Below, piece by piece: positions 18,283-27,109 of a DNA stretch of 64,000 nt. Numbering within the stretch: the stretch's first letter is position 1; every line of letters starts with the position of its first letter. The stretch covers positions 109,867 to 173,866 of the forward strand of contig NZ_FUWG01000004.1 of the NCBI RefSeq assembly GCF_900167145.1, written 5' to 3'. The notes beneath the pieces are model-generated. The model was not told the DNA's origin. It searched no databases and saw only the letters and a program-made list of their open reading frames with translations. A program made the translations under genes and the position numbers. Source of the DNA: Treponema porcinum (GTDB lineage: Bacteria > Spirochaetota > Spirochaetia > Treponematales > Treponemataceae).

Positions 18283-19569
18283 ATGAAAAAACTACTTATT
18301 TTACAAATGGTGCTTCTTGCATTCGTATTTACGCAGGGATATGCAGAAGCAGAAGTCGAGGAAGTCAAAGTTCTTACTTTGGAAGATGCCGTTCGGAGCG
18401 CGGCGGAAAATAACGTTCAGGTAAAAACGCAGGCTCTCACCCTGAACACTCTGGAAAAAAGCAATACGTTCTCCTGGAACAGCGTAAGCCCTACGGCAAA
18501 CGTAAAGGGAAGTCTTGCAGAAGATTTTGATGCAGGAACGACAAGCCTTTCCGTAACAGGAACGCTGAACGTTGCTCTTTCTGCAAATCTGTACACGCAA
18601 ATCCGCGCGGCAAAACTCAGCTACGAACGCGGACAGATGACTTATGAACAGACGTGCCGGCTTATTGAAAAAGAGGTGCGCACTGCATTCTACCATCTGC
18701 TTTACGAACAGGAAAATCTTGCGCTTCAGAAAAAAAGCCTTGATACAAAACTTACGCAGTACAGAAACAATCAGGAAAAATTCCGTAACGGTCAGATTTC
18801 CGAACTTGACGTAATGACAAGCAAGGTAAGCTACGAACAGCAGAAACCTACGGTGGAACAGGCAGAAACGACGTTCACCAATGACATTGCGGCATTCAAA
18901 CAGGTAATCGGAATAGACCAGCGCATTCCCGTAAAACTTGAAGGTTCGCTTGACGAAGTGCTTTCCATTACAGGAATATCGTTCCAGTCACTTCCGGAAC
19001 GAAACGTACCTGCCCCGGACATTCAGGATGCACAGAAAGCAGTTGAAATTGCCCGGAACGGCATTCTTTCGCAGCGTTTTTCCGCATACGCTCCGTCAAT
19101 TACTGCATCATACCAGCTACGGAAAGCAAACAGATCAAATGTCGATAACATTGCCACGACCAATTCGCTTTCTGTAGGCGTTACAATTCCGCTTGACGGT
19201 TACCTTCCATGGTCTTCAAGTGCGGTAAACATCGCCGCAAAGAAAAATGAACTTGAAGCTGCAAAACTTACGCTTGAAAACACAAAAACGTCTACCGCAG
19301 TACAGACTGAAAATTACCTTCGGAAAATAAATCTTGCAATCGCGCAGGCAGCTTCCTTAAAGGCAAACGTAGAACTTGCGGAAACGACATACGAAATGAC
19401 AAAAACCGCATACAACTACGGAAAAACAGATTTTCTTAATCTGCTGAACGCAAACGATGCAGTCCTAAGCGCAAACGTAAGCCTGAAAAGTCAGGCATAC
19501 TCGCTCATAAGTACGATTCTTGAACTTGAATATCTTTTAGGAATTCCGTTCGGAACAATAGGAAAATAA
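18283..19569 (+). CDS. TolC-like outer-membrane efflux protein
   Basis: Outer-membrane channel of a tripartite pump. 428 residues from the Met at 18283, preferred over the Met 18 nt upstream because AGGG precedes it at suitable spacing and the protein then begins with the signal peptide 'MKKLLILQMVLLAFVFTQGYA'. Two repeated OEP domains: 'LTLEDAVRSAAENNVQVKTQA' (first) and the second half from about 'APDIQDAQKAVEIARNGILS', each followed by long amphipathic helices. First gene of a four-gene operon; the adaptor starts 18 nt later. Confidence 0.88.
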   Translation: MKKLLILQMVLLAFVFTQGYAEAEVEEVKVLTLEDAVRSAAENNVQVKTQALTLNTLEKSNTFSWNSVSPTANVKGSLAEDFDAGTTSLSVTGTLNVALSANLYTQIRAAKLSYERGQMTYEQTCRLIEKEVRTAFYHLLYEQENLALQKKSLDTKLTQYRNNQEKFRNGQISELDVMTSKVSYEQQKPTVEQAETTFTNDIAAFKQVIGIDQRIPVKLEGSLDEVLSITGISFQSLPERNVPAPDIQDAQKAVEIARNGILSQRFSAYAPSITASYQLRKANRSNVDNIATTNSLSVGVTIPLDGYLPWSSSAVNIAAKKNELEAAKLTLENTKTSTAVQTENYLRKINLAIAQAASLKANVELAETTYEMTKTAYNYGKTDFLNLLNANDAVLSANVSLKSQAYSLISTILELEYLLGIPFGTIGK

Positions 19570-19587
19570 CATAAAAAGGAACATATT

Positions 19588-20580
19588 ATGACACAGAAAA
19601 AAACACGTACAATATTGATTATAGGAATTGCAGTTGCAGTAACGGTAATTGCGGTAATCGTCATCAACAAGACAAAAAAAACAGGACTGATGCAGGCGCC
19701 GGGGAAAAGAGGCGGCTCATCCGTAGTATCAGTGCGGAGCGAAGAGGCAACAATTCAGACGCTTAACGACTACGTAATCACCAACGGTGAAGTTGAGTCG
19801 CAGAGCGCAATAGAGGTATTTCCGTCTATGAACGGAAAAATCGTTTCCATAAATGTAATGCTCGGCTCGCACGTGAACAAAGGCGACGTCATTGCAAAGG
19901 TAGATCCGTCGGAGCCGGGAACAAAATACGCCCTCAGTCCTGTAGAAGCGCCAATCAGCGGAAGCATTGTATCATCACCGTCAAAAGTAGGTGCAAAAGT
20001 TTCAACGTCCACCGCAATTACGATGATAGGCGACATTGAAAACCTCCAGATTTCTGCGCCTGTTCCGGAGCGGTACGTTGCAGAACTTAAACCGGGATTA
20101 AAGGCGGAAGTAACGCTCGAGGCATATCCGGGCGTAATTTTCAGCGCAACAGTTTCGCGCGTAAGTCCTGTAGTAGATGCCGCAACGCGCACAAAGGAAA
20201 TCATCCTGAACTTTGACAAGAAAGACAGCCGCATAAACGCCGGAATGTTTGCCAAAGTCAAGCTGTACACGTCAAAATACGCCGGCTGTATCGCAGTACA
20301 GAAAGATTCCATCGTTTCCCAGAACGACAATTCCTATCTGTTTGTAGTAAACGACGACGGCACTGTTTCAAAAAGAACTGTAAAGACCGGAAAAACTGTA
20401 GACAATCTCATTCAGATTATGGATAACCTTATGACCGGCGAACGCGTTGTTGTTGAAGGAATGCTGTCCGTTTCAGACGGAGCGCGCGTAAACGACATTG
20501 CACAGCCAAAACCGGCCGCATCACCGGAGAAGGCAGCCGAAGATGAAAAAACGGCTGAAAAATCAGGGGGCAGGAAATGA
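19588..20580 (+). CDS. RND efflux periplasmic adaptor (membrane fusion protein)
   Basis: Bridges the inner-membrane pump and outer-membrane channel. 330 residues: N-terminal membrane anchor 'ILIIGIAVAVTVIAVIVI', barrel-sandwich (lipoyl-like) halves 'VNKGDVIAKVDPSEPGTKY' and 'VEAPISGSIVSSPSKVGAKV', beta-barrel 'LKAEVTLEAYPGVIFSATV', and a membrane-proximal end. The helical hairpin is very short or absent, so it is a compact adaptor. The last 20 residues are Lys/Glu/Ala-rich. Its stop overlaps the permease start by 4 nt (ATGA). Confidence 0.9.
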   Translation: MTQKKTRTILIIGIAVAVTVIAVIVINKTKKTGLMQAPGKRGGSSVVSVRSEEATIQTLNDYVITNGEVESQSAIEVFPSMNGKIVSINVMLGSHVNKGDVIAKVDPSEPGTKYALSPVEAPISGSIVSSPSKVGAKVSTSTAITMIGDIENLQISAPVPERYVAELKPGLKAEVTLEAYPGVIFSATVSRVSPVVDAATRTKEIILNFDKKDSRINAGMFAKVKLYTSKYAGCIAVQKDSIVSQNDNSYLFVVNDDGTVSKRTVKTGKTVDNLIQIMDNLMTGERVVVEGMLSVSDGARVNDIAQPKPAASPEKAAEDEKTAEKSGGRK

Positions 20581-23500
20581 GCCTTTCAAGAAAAACGCTT
20601 GAACACCCTGTCCTTGTACTCATTGTCTTTGCACTTCTCGGTTTTGTAGGAATATTCACGCTCAGAAAAGTGTCCGTCGGACTTTTCCCGGACATAGAAT
20701 CTCCGTACGTTTCCGTTTCTACAACATACTCAAAGGCAGGCCCGGAATCAGTAGAGGAATCAGTAACAAAAGTCCTTGAATCCTCGCTTGTAAGCGTAAG
20801 CGGACTTAAAAACCTGTATTCATCTTCTTCGGAAGGAAGCTCAAGCATTCAGCTTGAATTTGACTACGGAACGGACATTGACCAGGCAGTTACTGACATA
20901 CGCGACAAACTTGACCGCGTTACAAGAAGCCTTCCTGACGACGCCGGTTCTCCTACAATTTTCAGAATGAACGCAGACTCAATGCCGATTATGCGCATTG
21001 CAGTACGCGGAAACCGCTCGGTAAACGACCTTAAGCAGATTGCGGAAGACAACATCGCAGACATTCTAGAACAGGCTTCCGGCGTTGCAGAAGCGGCGGT
21101 TTACGGAGGACGGACAAAAATTGTCCGCGTAGAGCTTGAGCAGAACCGCCTTGCCGCATACGGCTTTACAGTTTCGCAGGTTTCATCTGCACTGAGCAAG
21201 CAGAACCTTGAACTTGGCGGCGGAAAACTGAATGAGGGGCAGAAAGACTACGTAATCCGCACGACCGGACAGTTTTCAAGCATAGACGAAATCAACAACA
21301 CGGTAATTTCTACGATAAACGGTTATGACGTCCGCCTTAAAGACATCGGACGCGCTTATATGGGTTTTGAAGATCCGTCGCGCGAAGTCTACATTGACGG
21401 TCAGAACGGAGTATACGTTTCGATTACAAAGCAGTCCGGCTCGAATACTGTAACTGTAGCAAACGAAGTTTACGCAAAAATTGCGCAGCTGGAAGAAACG
21501 CTCCCTGCGGACATCAGCCTTGAAATTATCCGCGACGACACGGACTCTATCCGCGAAACAATCAGGACGCTTGTTGAGTCTGCGGCAGAAGGTCTTGTCC
21601 TTGCCGTACTTATTCTTTTCATCTTCCTTCAGAATTTCAAAAGTACGATTATAATTTCAATATCAATTCCGCTTTCAATCGTAATCACGCTGCTTTCAAT
21701 GAGTTTTGCAGGAATTACGCTGAATATGATGACGCTAACCGGACTTATTCTTGGCGTAGGTATGATTGTAGACGCGTCAATCGTTATGATTGACAACATT
21801 TACGAATACCGCTCGCGGGGCGCACGCGCACGGATTGCAGCGGTTCTTGGAAGTCAGGAAATGGTAATGTCCGTAATTTCAGGAAACCTTACAACAATCT
21901 GCGTATTCGTACCTTTCCTTCTGTACATTAAGGAACTTGGAATGATGGGGCAGATGTTCAAGGGTATTATTTTTACGATTGTAATTGCGCTTTTGTCCTC
22001 GCTTTTAGTTGCGATTTTCCTTGTTCCTGTTCTTGCAGGCGTATTCCTTCCGCTTTCAAACAGAACGGAAAAGCCGGTAAAAAACAGGATTCTTCTATTT
22101 ATATACGGCAATTTTGAAAAAGCAATCGCCGCAATTACGCGTGCCTATAGAAAACTCCTTAAAGCGGCGCTTGCAAACAGGGCAGTTACCATTATTGTTG
22201 CCTGCTGTCTTCTTGTAATTGCGATTGCGCTCATTCCGACAATGCAGATAAATATGATGCCGAACGGTAACGATGATTCCGTAACGCTAAACATCACAAT
22301 GCCAATCGGAACGCCGTTTGAAAAAACGTCGGAAGTTGCGCTCGCCTTTGAAAAAATCGTCCGCGAAGAAGTAAAAGGATATAAAACGCTTATTACAACG
22401 ATAGGTACAGGACGCGGAAATGCAAACTCGTATAAAGGTTCAGTACAGATTACGCTTCCGGAAACATTAGAGCAGATTGATTCTGCTGCCGTCATCCAGC
22501 AGAAGCTTAGAAATCACTTCTCAGATTTTTCCGGTGCATCGTTTTCATTCAGCGCAGGCACAAGAAGGCAGATGACAGGTAACGATCTTGACTTAGCGAT
22601 ACGTTCCGACGACTTTCAGGCCGCACTTGACATTGCAGAAAAAGTACAGGCGGTAATGGAATCCATTCCGGACATAGGTGAAGCAACAATAGACACCGAA
22701 CGCGGTCTTCCAGAAGTAGAAGTCGTAATAGACAGGAACAGGGCGTACTCGTTTGGTGCAGACGTAACTACAATCGCAACGGAAATAAACTACGCAATAA
22801 ACGGCGTTACCTCGACTGTATACCGCGAAGACGGAAAAGATTACGACGTAAAAGTAATGTACAAGCCGGAAGACAGAAAAAATATAGTTGACCTTGACCA
22901 GATTTTTGTAAAAGGAACTAACGGAAAAGTAAGCGTAGCAAATTTTGCAAGCATCAAACGCGGACTTGGACCTGTAACAATTCGGCGAGAAAACCAGACC
23001 CGTATAATCCACGTTACGGCAGATATCATAACGGACACAAATGCAAACATCGTAGAAGACGCAATACGCGACGGAATTGCAGGCTCATTCATCATTCCTG
23101 ACAACGTAAGCGTTTCTTATGAAGGTTCGTGGCAGGATATCAGCACCCAGATGTCAATATACATTTCAATCATCATAATGGCAATTATTCTTGTATTTGG
23201 CGTAATGGCGGCAACTTACGAATCGTTTAAGGCTCCGTTTATAAACCTTGCAACAATTCCGTTTATGATCATAGGGGTCGTTTTCCTTTACAAAATCATC
23301 GGACAGCCGCTTTCGATTATGGCGATGGTCGGTATGATTATGCTTGTAGGAATAGTCGTAAACAACGGAATCATTCTTGTTGACTACACAAACCTTCTGC
23401 GCGGACGTAACGTTCCTCTTTTTGAAGCGTGCCTTGAAGCAGGAACAAGCCGTCTTCGCCCTGTTCTTATGACTACGCTCACTACAATACTCGGTATGCT

Positions 23501-23741
23501 CCCGATGTGCTTTGCAACGGAAGGACAGAGCGCAATGGTTCAGCCAATTGGAATTGCCGTTGTAGGAGGACTTACTTCAAGTACGTTCGTAACGCTTCTT
23601 GTAATCCCGGTACTGTATTCCATCGTTATGAAAAAAGACGATACCGTAAAATCACGGATAAAAATAGACTATTCAATTCTGGAAAAAGAAAAATCCGGAA
23701 AGAACTCAGAGAATTCACAGGAAAAAGACGATGAAAAGTAA
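20577..23741 (+). CDS. RND-family efflux permease
   Basis: Proton-driven inner-membrane exporter of the AcrB/HAE1 type, 1054 residues with 12 predicted membrane helices and two large periplasmic loops. Helix 1 begins 'PVLVLIVFALLGFVGIFTL'. Helix 4 carries the proton-relay carboxylates in 'GMIVDASIVMIDNIYEYRS'; the second half has 'MVGIVVNNGIILVDY'. Overlaps the small PG0541-like gene by 11 nt. The substrate (drug, bile salt, lipid) cannot be told. Confidence 0.93.
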   Translation: MSLSRKTLEHPVLVLIVFALLGFVGIFTLRKVSVGLFPDIESPYVSVSTTYSKAGPESVEESVTKVLESSLVSVSGLKNLYSSSSEGSSSIQLEFDYGTDIDQAVTDIRDKLDRVTRSLPDDAGSPTIFRMNADSMPIMRIAVRGNRSVNDLKQIAEDNIADILEQASGVAEAAVYGGRTKIVRVELEQNRLAAYGFTVSQVSSALSKQNLELGGGKLNEGQKDYVIRTTGQFSSIDEINNTVISTINGYDVRLKDIGRAYMGFEDPSREVYIDGQNGVYVSITKQSGSNTVTVANEVYAKIAQLEETLPADISLEIIRDDTDSIRETIRTLVESAAEGLVLAVLILFIFLQNFKSTIIISISIPLSIVITLLSMSFAGITLNMMTLTGLILGVGMIVDASIVMIDNIYEYRSRGARARIAAVLGSQEMVMSVISGNLTTICVFVPFLLYIKELGMMGQMFKGIIFTIVIALLSSLLVAIFLVPVLAGVFLPLSNRTEKPVKNRILLFIYGNFEKAIAAITRAYRKLLKAALANRAVTIIVACCLLVIAIALIPTMQINMMPNGNDDSVTLNITMPIGTPFEKTSEVALAFEKIVREEVKGYKTLITTIGTGRGNANSYKGSVQITLPETLEQIDSAAVIQQKLRNHFSDFSGASFSFSAGTRRQMTGNDLDLAIRSDDFQAALDIAEKVQAVMESIPDIGEATIDTERGLPEVEVVIDRNRAYSFGADVTTIATEINYAINGVTSTVYREDGKDYDVKVMYKPEDRKNIVDLDQIFVKGTNGKVSVANFASIKRGLGPVTIRRENQTRIIHVTADIITDTNANIVEDAIRDGIAGSFIIPDNVSVSYEGSWQDISTQMSIYISIIIMAIILVFGVMAATYESFKAPFINLATIPFMIIGVVFLYKIIGQPLSIMAMVGMIMLVGIVVNNGIILVDYTNLLRGRNVPLFEACLEAGTSRLRPVLMTTLTTILGMLPMCFATEGQSAMVQPIGIAVVGGLTSSTFVTLLVIPVLYSIVMKKDDTVKSRIKIDYSILEKEKSGKNSENSQEKDDEK

Positions 23742-24030
23742 AAAATACCGAATTGAGATTATCTCAAATCAGTCCGTGCAGGACGACATTACGGAACTTC
23801 TGGAACAGGAAATCCCGGAAATTGAATACACTGTCATTCCGGTAGTACACGGAAGGGGGCGGCGCGCAAAAAAACTGGGAACGACTATCTGGCCGGAACA
23901 GAATTTTCTTCTTTTTGCCTACACGTCGTATGAGGATGCGCTGAAGGCAAAAGTCATTGTTGAAACGATAAAAAAGAAATTTTCAAGCGAGGGAATTTCT
24001 ATGTTCTGCTCGGAAGAAGTAAACTTATAG
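23731..24030 (+). CDS. PG0541-like transporter-associated small protein
   Basis: 99 residues, no signal peptide. It begins 'MKSKKYRIEIISNQSVQDDI' and contains 'VIPVVHGRGRRAKKLGTTIW', a layout like PII-type signalling proteins with a loop between beta strands. Small genes of this kind are known at the end of RND operons, mainly in Bacteroidetes and spirochaetes; their function is unknown, though a PII-like regulatory role on the pump is plausible. Its start lies inside the permease gene, so it is translationally coupled. The operon ends at the terminator 24043-24074. Confidence 0.7.
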   Translation: MKSKKYRIEIISNQSVQDDITELLEQEIPEIEYTVIPVVHGRGRRAKKLGTTIWPEQNFLLFAYTSYEDALKAKVIVETIKKKFSSEGISMFCSEEVNL

Positions 24031-24042
24031 GAAAACTAAAGC

Positions 24043-24074
24043 AAAAGGGCGCACTTACCGTGCGCCCTTTTTTT
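24043..24074 (+). terminator. Efflux operon terminator
   Basis: GGGCGCAC (24047-24054), loop TTACC, GTGCGCCC (24060-24067), then seven T. The A-run in front also lets it serve the convergent DJ-1 gene. Confidence 0.9.
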
Positions 24075-24089
24075 CAGGACAAACTTAAT

Positions 24090-24683
24090 CTACCGCTGAA
24101 TGCTTGCTTTCCGTATTTTTGCGCAGACTTCATCTCCGCACAGAAGGCGCACAAGCTCCATCGCAAGCTGTTCCGTACAGCCGGGACCTCTTCCAGTTAC
24201 AAGCGTTCCGTCCGAAACAAAAGGAACGTCATCAATATGGGTACTGTCTGCAAGAACGTCTTTTGCGTACTGATTTTGCATTTCAGGATAGCACGTCCAG
24301 TGCTTTCCGCGCAAAACGCCTGTCTGCGAAAGAACAACTGCCGGAGCGGCGCAGATGGCAGATACGTATTTTCCTGCGGCAAAGCATTTTTCAATAAATG
24401 AAAGAACTTGTTCGCACGAAGCAACGTTCAGCGCGCCCGGCATTCCTCCCGGAACATAAACTGCGTCAGGAAGGCGCGCGGAATATTCTTTTTCAAAATC
24501 GCCGAACGTCATATCGGCAAAAACCTTTACTCCGTGGGCGGCAGAAACAACATTGCCGCCGTTCATCGTACTGCACGGAACGGCAACTGTAGAAACAGAA
24601 ACACCGGCGCGGCGAAGATAATCTACTACAGTAAGCGCTTCGATTTCTTCAAAACCGTCCGCAAGAAATACAACAGCATTCAT
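24090..24683 (-). CDS. DJ-1/PfpI-family protein
   Basis: 197 residues of the DJ-1 superfamily (glyoxalase III, deglycase or redox chaperone). Conserved acid in 'ADGFEEIEALTVVDYLRRAG', nucleophilic Cys in 'VSAICAAPAVV', and closing 'VTGRGPGCTEQLAMELV'. The standard family length is ~190. Likely cytoplasmic. Followed by the efflux terminator in antisense; mnmA lies 68 nt upstream in the same direction, so co-transcription is possible. Confidence 0.9.
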   Translation of the reverse strand: MNAVVFLADGFEEIEALTVVDYLRRAGVSVSTVAVPCSTMNGGNVVSAAHGVKVFADMTFGDFEKEYSARLPDAVYVPGGMPGALNVASCEQVLSFIEKCFAAGKYVSAICAAPAVVLSQTGVLRGKHWTCYPEMQNQYAKDVLADSTHIDDVPFVSDGTLVTGRGPGCTEQLAMELVRLLCGDEVCAKIRKASIQR

Positions 24684-24751
24684 AAAAACCTCACATTCTA
24701 TAATTTAGGACACAAGGGGCTGCTTCACACTTACAGCCCCGGACGTAAAAA

Positions 24752-25921
24752 TCATATTGTTCTGGAAATAACGCCGCCGCCTATAATTACGCCGTCATCG
24801 TAAAGGACGACAGACTGTCCCGGAGCAACGGCGCGCTGAGGTTCGGCAAACGTTATTTTCCACGGAGTACCGGTAAAGCCGTCCTGTAAATCAGGATTTT
24901 CAAGGCGTTCTATGCGCGCCTTTACAGGCCGGCTTGCAAGACGGATTTTTACCATCGCCTCTATCAGTTCGGACGGCTCAACGTTTCCCGGCCACACAAA
25001 ATCATCTGCAATCAGCCCGGCAGAATTGAGCGCGTCATTAGGCGCAAGCACCACAATGTTATTTTTTGCGTCAATCGAATGAACGTACACCGGATAGTTT
25101 ACTGCAACGCCAAGACCGCGCCTCTGCCCTACCGTATAATGTTCGATTCCGCGGTGCGTTCCAAGCTTATGACCGTCAAGGTCAACAATATCGCCCGGCT
25201 TTGACGGCACATCAGAGAAAATCAGGTCAAAATATTCTTCGCCGATAAAATCCTGACTTTCCTCGCGCTGAGCCGCCTCAAGATGTGCCTTTTCCGCAAG
25301 TTCAAACACGTCTTTTTTCTTCATCTGCGCAAGCGGAAAACGGACTTTTGAAAGAATTTCAGACGGCACGCGGTACAGAAAATACGTCTGGTCTTTTGAA
25401 ACGTCGGCGGCTCCGGCAATCATATACGGGCGGACATCAGTTCCGAATATGCCCTGTTCCGGGCGGACGACTTTTGCGTAATGACCCGTACAGAAATAAT
25501 CAAATGAAATTCCAAGTTCCTGAACGCCGTCAAGAAGCGCGCCGAATTTTATCATCCGGTTACAGCGGATGCACGGATTAGGAGTCCGCCCTGAGCGGTA
25601 CTCGCGCTTAAAATATTCAAGCACCTCTTTCTTATACTGCTCTTTTACGTCGATAACGTGATATTCAATTCCCTGTTCTTTGCAAAAGCGCTCGCATCCG
25701 GCGATATTTTCTTCTTCACCAGGTCCGAAGCACGATTCGCGGAGCGGCTTTCCCGGCTTGAGTTCAGGAAGCGAGCCGTCCCACAAAGACATAGTAACGC
25801 CGATAACGCGGCAGCCTTTCTGCCTGAGCATAAACGCCGTAAGAGTTGAATCAACGCCACCGGACATTCCAACTACAACGGTATCACCAGCTTCCGGCAT
25901 ATCCTGATTTATAAAAGTCAT
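24752..25921 (-). CDS. mnmA: tRNA-specific 2-thiouridylase
   Basis: Adds sulfur at C2 of wobble uridine 34 in tRNA-Lys, -Glu and -Gln. Start chosen at 25921 with GGAG 8 nt upstream, giving 389 residues. ATP-binding PP-loop 'VVVGMSGGVDSTLTAFML'; catalytic Cys in 'NPCIRCNRMIKFGALLD' and the partner Cys near 'VFELAEKAHLEAAQREESQD' is replaced by Ala-Ala in what I can read, which deserves an alignment check. C-terminal OB-like domain ends 'APGQSVVLYDDGVIIGGGVI'. Lies downstream of the Rrf2 regulator by ~46 nt, a pairing that links it to sulfur supply. Confidence 0.93.
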   Translation of the reverse strand: MTFINQDMPEAGDTVVVGMSGGVDSTLTAFMLRQKGCRVIGVTMSLWDGSLPELKPGKPLRESCFGPGEEENIAGCERFCKEQGIEYHVIDVKEQYKKEVLEYFKREYRSGRTPNPCIRCNRMIKFGALLDGVQELGISFDYFCTGHYAKVVRPEQGIFGTDVRPYMIAGAADVSKDQTYFLYRVPSEILSKVRFPLAQMKKKDVFELAEKAHLEAAQREESQDFIGEEYFDLIFSDVPSKPGDIVDLDGHKLGTHRGIEHYTVGQRRGLGVAVNYPVYVHSIDAKNNIVVLAPNDALNSAGLIADDFVWPGNVEPSELIEAMVKIRLASRPVKARIERLENPDLQDGFTGTPWKITFAEPQRAVAPGQSVVLYDDGVIIGGGVISRTI

Positions 25922-25967
25922 AATTAATTCTCCAAGAAACATTCTGCGGACGGCAGAAAACTGACGT

Positions 25968-26372
25968 TCATTTTTTCATAAGGTCTGCAATCGTAACGCT
26001 GTCTAAATATCCGGAAATCCGGCGGTCAAGCTCCGTCCACATCGGAAGCGTACGGCACTCCGGCGATTTTGAACACGGTTCTGCGCCGCATTCAAGGCAG
26101 GCAACAGGAGCAAGAGTTCCTTCCGTAAGACGCAGAATTTCGCCGATTTTATATTCTGACGGCGCACGGTTCAGCTTGTAGCCGCCGCCCTTTCCGTGGA
26201 CGCCGTTTACAAATCCGTTTTTTGAAAGAAGCGTCATAATCGCCTCTATATATTTTTGAGAAATGGACTGACGCAGGGCAATGTCCTTAAGCGGAACGTA
26301 GGAATCCGAGCCCTGCTCTGCCAAATCAATCATAACCCGAAGCGCATATCTGCCTCTTGTTGATACTATCAT
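25968..26372 (-). CDS. Rrf2-family transcriptional regulator
   Basis: 134 residues. N-terminal winged helix 'STRGRYALRVMIDLAEQG' and 'ISQKYIEAIMTLLSKNGFV', 'GKGGGYKL' wing, then the cluster 'CLECGAEPCSKSPEC', with cysteines spaced like an Fe-S or redox-sensing site as in IscR relatives. ATG at 26372 follows AGGG at 10 nt. Its promoter overlaps the palindrome ACCT-N11-AGGT at 26401-26419, and the same palindrome appears twice in the cysK promoter, suggesting autoregulation and control of cysteine synthesis (inference). IscR-like and CymR-like roles are both possible. Confidence 0.88.
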   Translation of the reverse strand: MIVSTRGRYALRVMIDLAEQGSDSYVPLKDIALRQSISQKYIEAIMTLLSKNGFVNGVHGKGGGYKLNRAPSEYKIGEILRLTEGTLAPVACLECGAEPCSKSPECRTLPMWTELDRRISGYLDSVTIADLMKK

Positions 26373-26400
26373 ACTATCATACCCTATAAAAAAACGTTCT

Positions 26401-26433
26401 ACCTATTCTACCACAAGGTTATAAAAGCAACAA
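26401..26433 (-). promoter_or_regulatory. Rrf2 gene promoter with overlapping operator
   Basis: Minus-strand TTGTTG, 17-nt spacer, TAGAAT (26405-26433). The half sites ACCT...AGGT (26401-26419, 19 bp) cover the -10 box. Confidence 0.6.
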
Positions 26434-26472
26434 GCACAACATCACAGGCGGATACTCCCGCATATTCCATTT

Positions 26473-26501
26473 TTGACAAATTTTCAAAATACTGCTAATA
26501 T
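26473..26501 (+). promoter_or_regulatory. Strong plus-strand promoter without an obvious gene
   Basis: TTGACA, 17-nt spacer, TAATAT: close to the sigma-70 consensus. It would start a transcript near 26508, 600 nt before the HU-like gene. Confidence 0.55.
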
Positions 26502-26520
26502 ATTTGTAAGGTTGCCTGAT

Positions 26521-26586
26521 ATGTTCAAGGAATATTTCGGAATCTATGCGTCATATAGCGTATATTCTGGACTAAATTCAGCATGA
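26521..26586 (+). CDS. Possible 21-residue leader peptide
   Basis: ATG at 26521 lies about 10 nt after AAGG and 20 nt after the strong promoter at 26473-26501, and reads 21 codons (M-F-K-E-Y-F-G-I-Y...) to TGA. Rich in Tyr and Ser. Evidence is only position and ribosome site; it may be chance. Confidence 0.25.
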   Translation: MFKEYFGIYASYSVYSGLNSA

Positions 26587-26699
26587 CATTTTTTTGGACA
26601 GCCCTTTCCTTTCTTACCGTGCAGAAAAAACTATTTTTACAACTATATGTACGGTTCTTCCTAGCTAGATATTTTGAACACCCTAACTACATTGACTGC

Positions 26700-26717
26700 A
26701 TACTCTAACTAGAGTAT
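26700..26717. promoter_or_regulatory. Palindrome, candidate operator
   Basis: ATACTCTA-AC-TAGAGTAT, perfect 8-bp inverted repeat, in the long gap before the HU-like gene. Confidence 0.35.
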
Positions 26718-26739
26718 ACTCCCTCTCACTGACAGTTTT

Positions 26740-26898
26740 CAGTTTGTGGAATAGTAATGCTTCAGTTTGTGGAATAGTAATGCTTCAGTTCGTGGAATAG
26801 TAATGCTTCAGTTCGTGGAATAGTAATGCTTCAGTTCGTGGAATAGCAATGCTTCAGTTTGTGGAATAGCAATGTTTCGGTTCGTGGAACAGTAGAAT
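26740..26898. repeat. 23-bp direct tandem array, about 7 units
   Basis: Units of CAGTTYGTGGAATAGYAATG plus CTT start at 26740, 26763, 26786, 26809, 26832, 26855 and 26878 (last unit degraded). Near-perfect with T/C changes at two positions. No spacers, so not CRISPR. Confidence 0.9.
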
Positions 26899-26938
26899 TC
26901 ATAATGCGTAAAGTAATAGCCCTGATTTCCAGTACGGA

Positions 26939-26983
26939 GATGGAGAAATCTCTGTCAAAAACAGATTTCCCGACTCACTTCGT
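26939..26983. repeat. Interspersed repeat, also at 52363-52405
   Basis: ATGGAGAAATCTCTG ... AGATTTCC-GACTCACTTCGT occurs here and near cysK. GAAATCT/AGATTTC forms a hairpin. Confidence 0.6.
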
Positions 26984-27109
26984 TCGCTCAAAACGGCAAG
27001 TTTTCAATCTGCAAATCTGTAAGTAACAAGAACAAAAAACTCTGCTATAATCAGGACAGAATACTTACCGAAAATACACACTAAAATCTAATTTTTTGGA
27101 GAGCAAAAT

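Noticed and set aside
26740..26898. Possible CRISPR array
   Set aside because: 23-bp units are directly adjacent without spacers and no cas genes are present.
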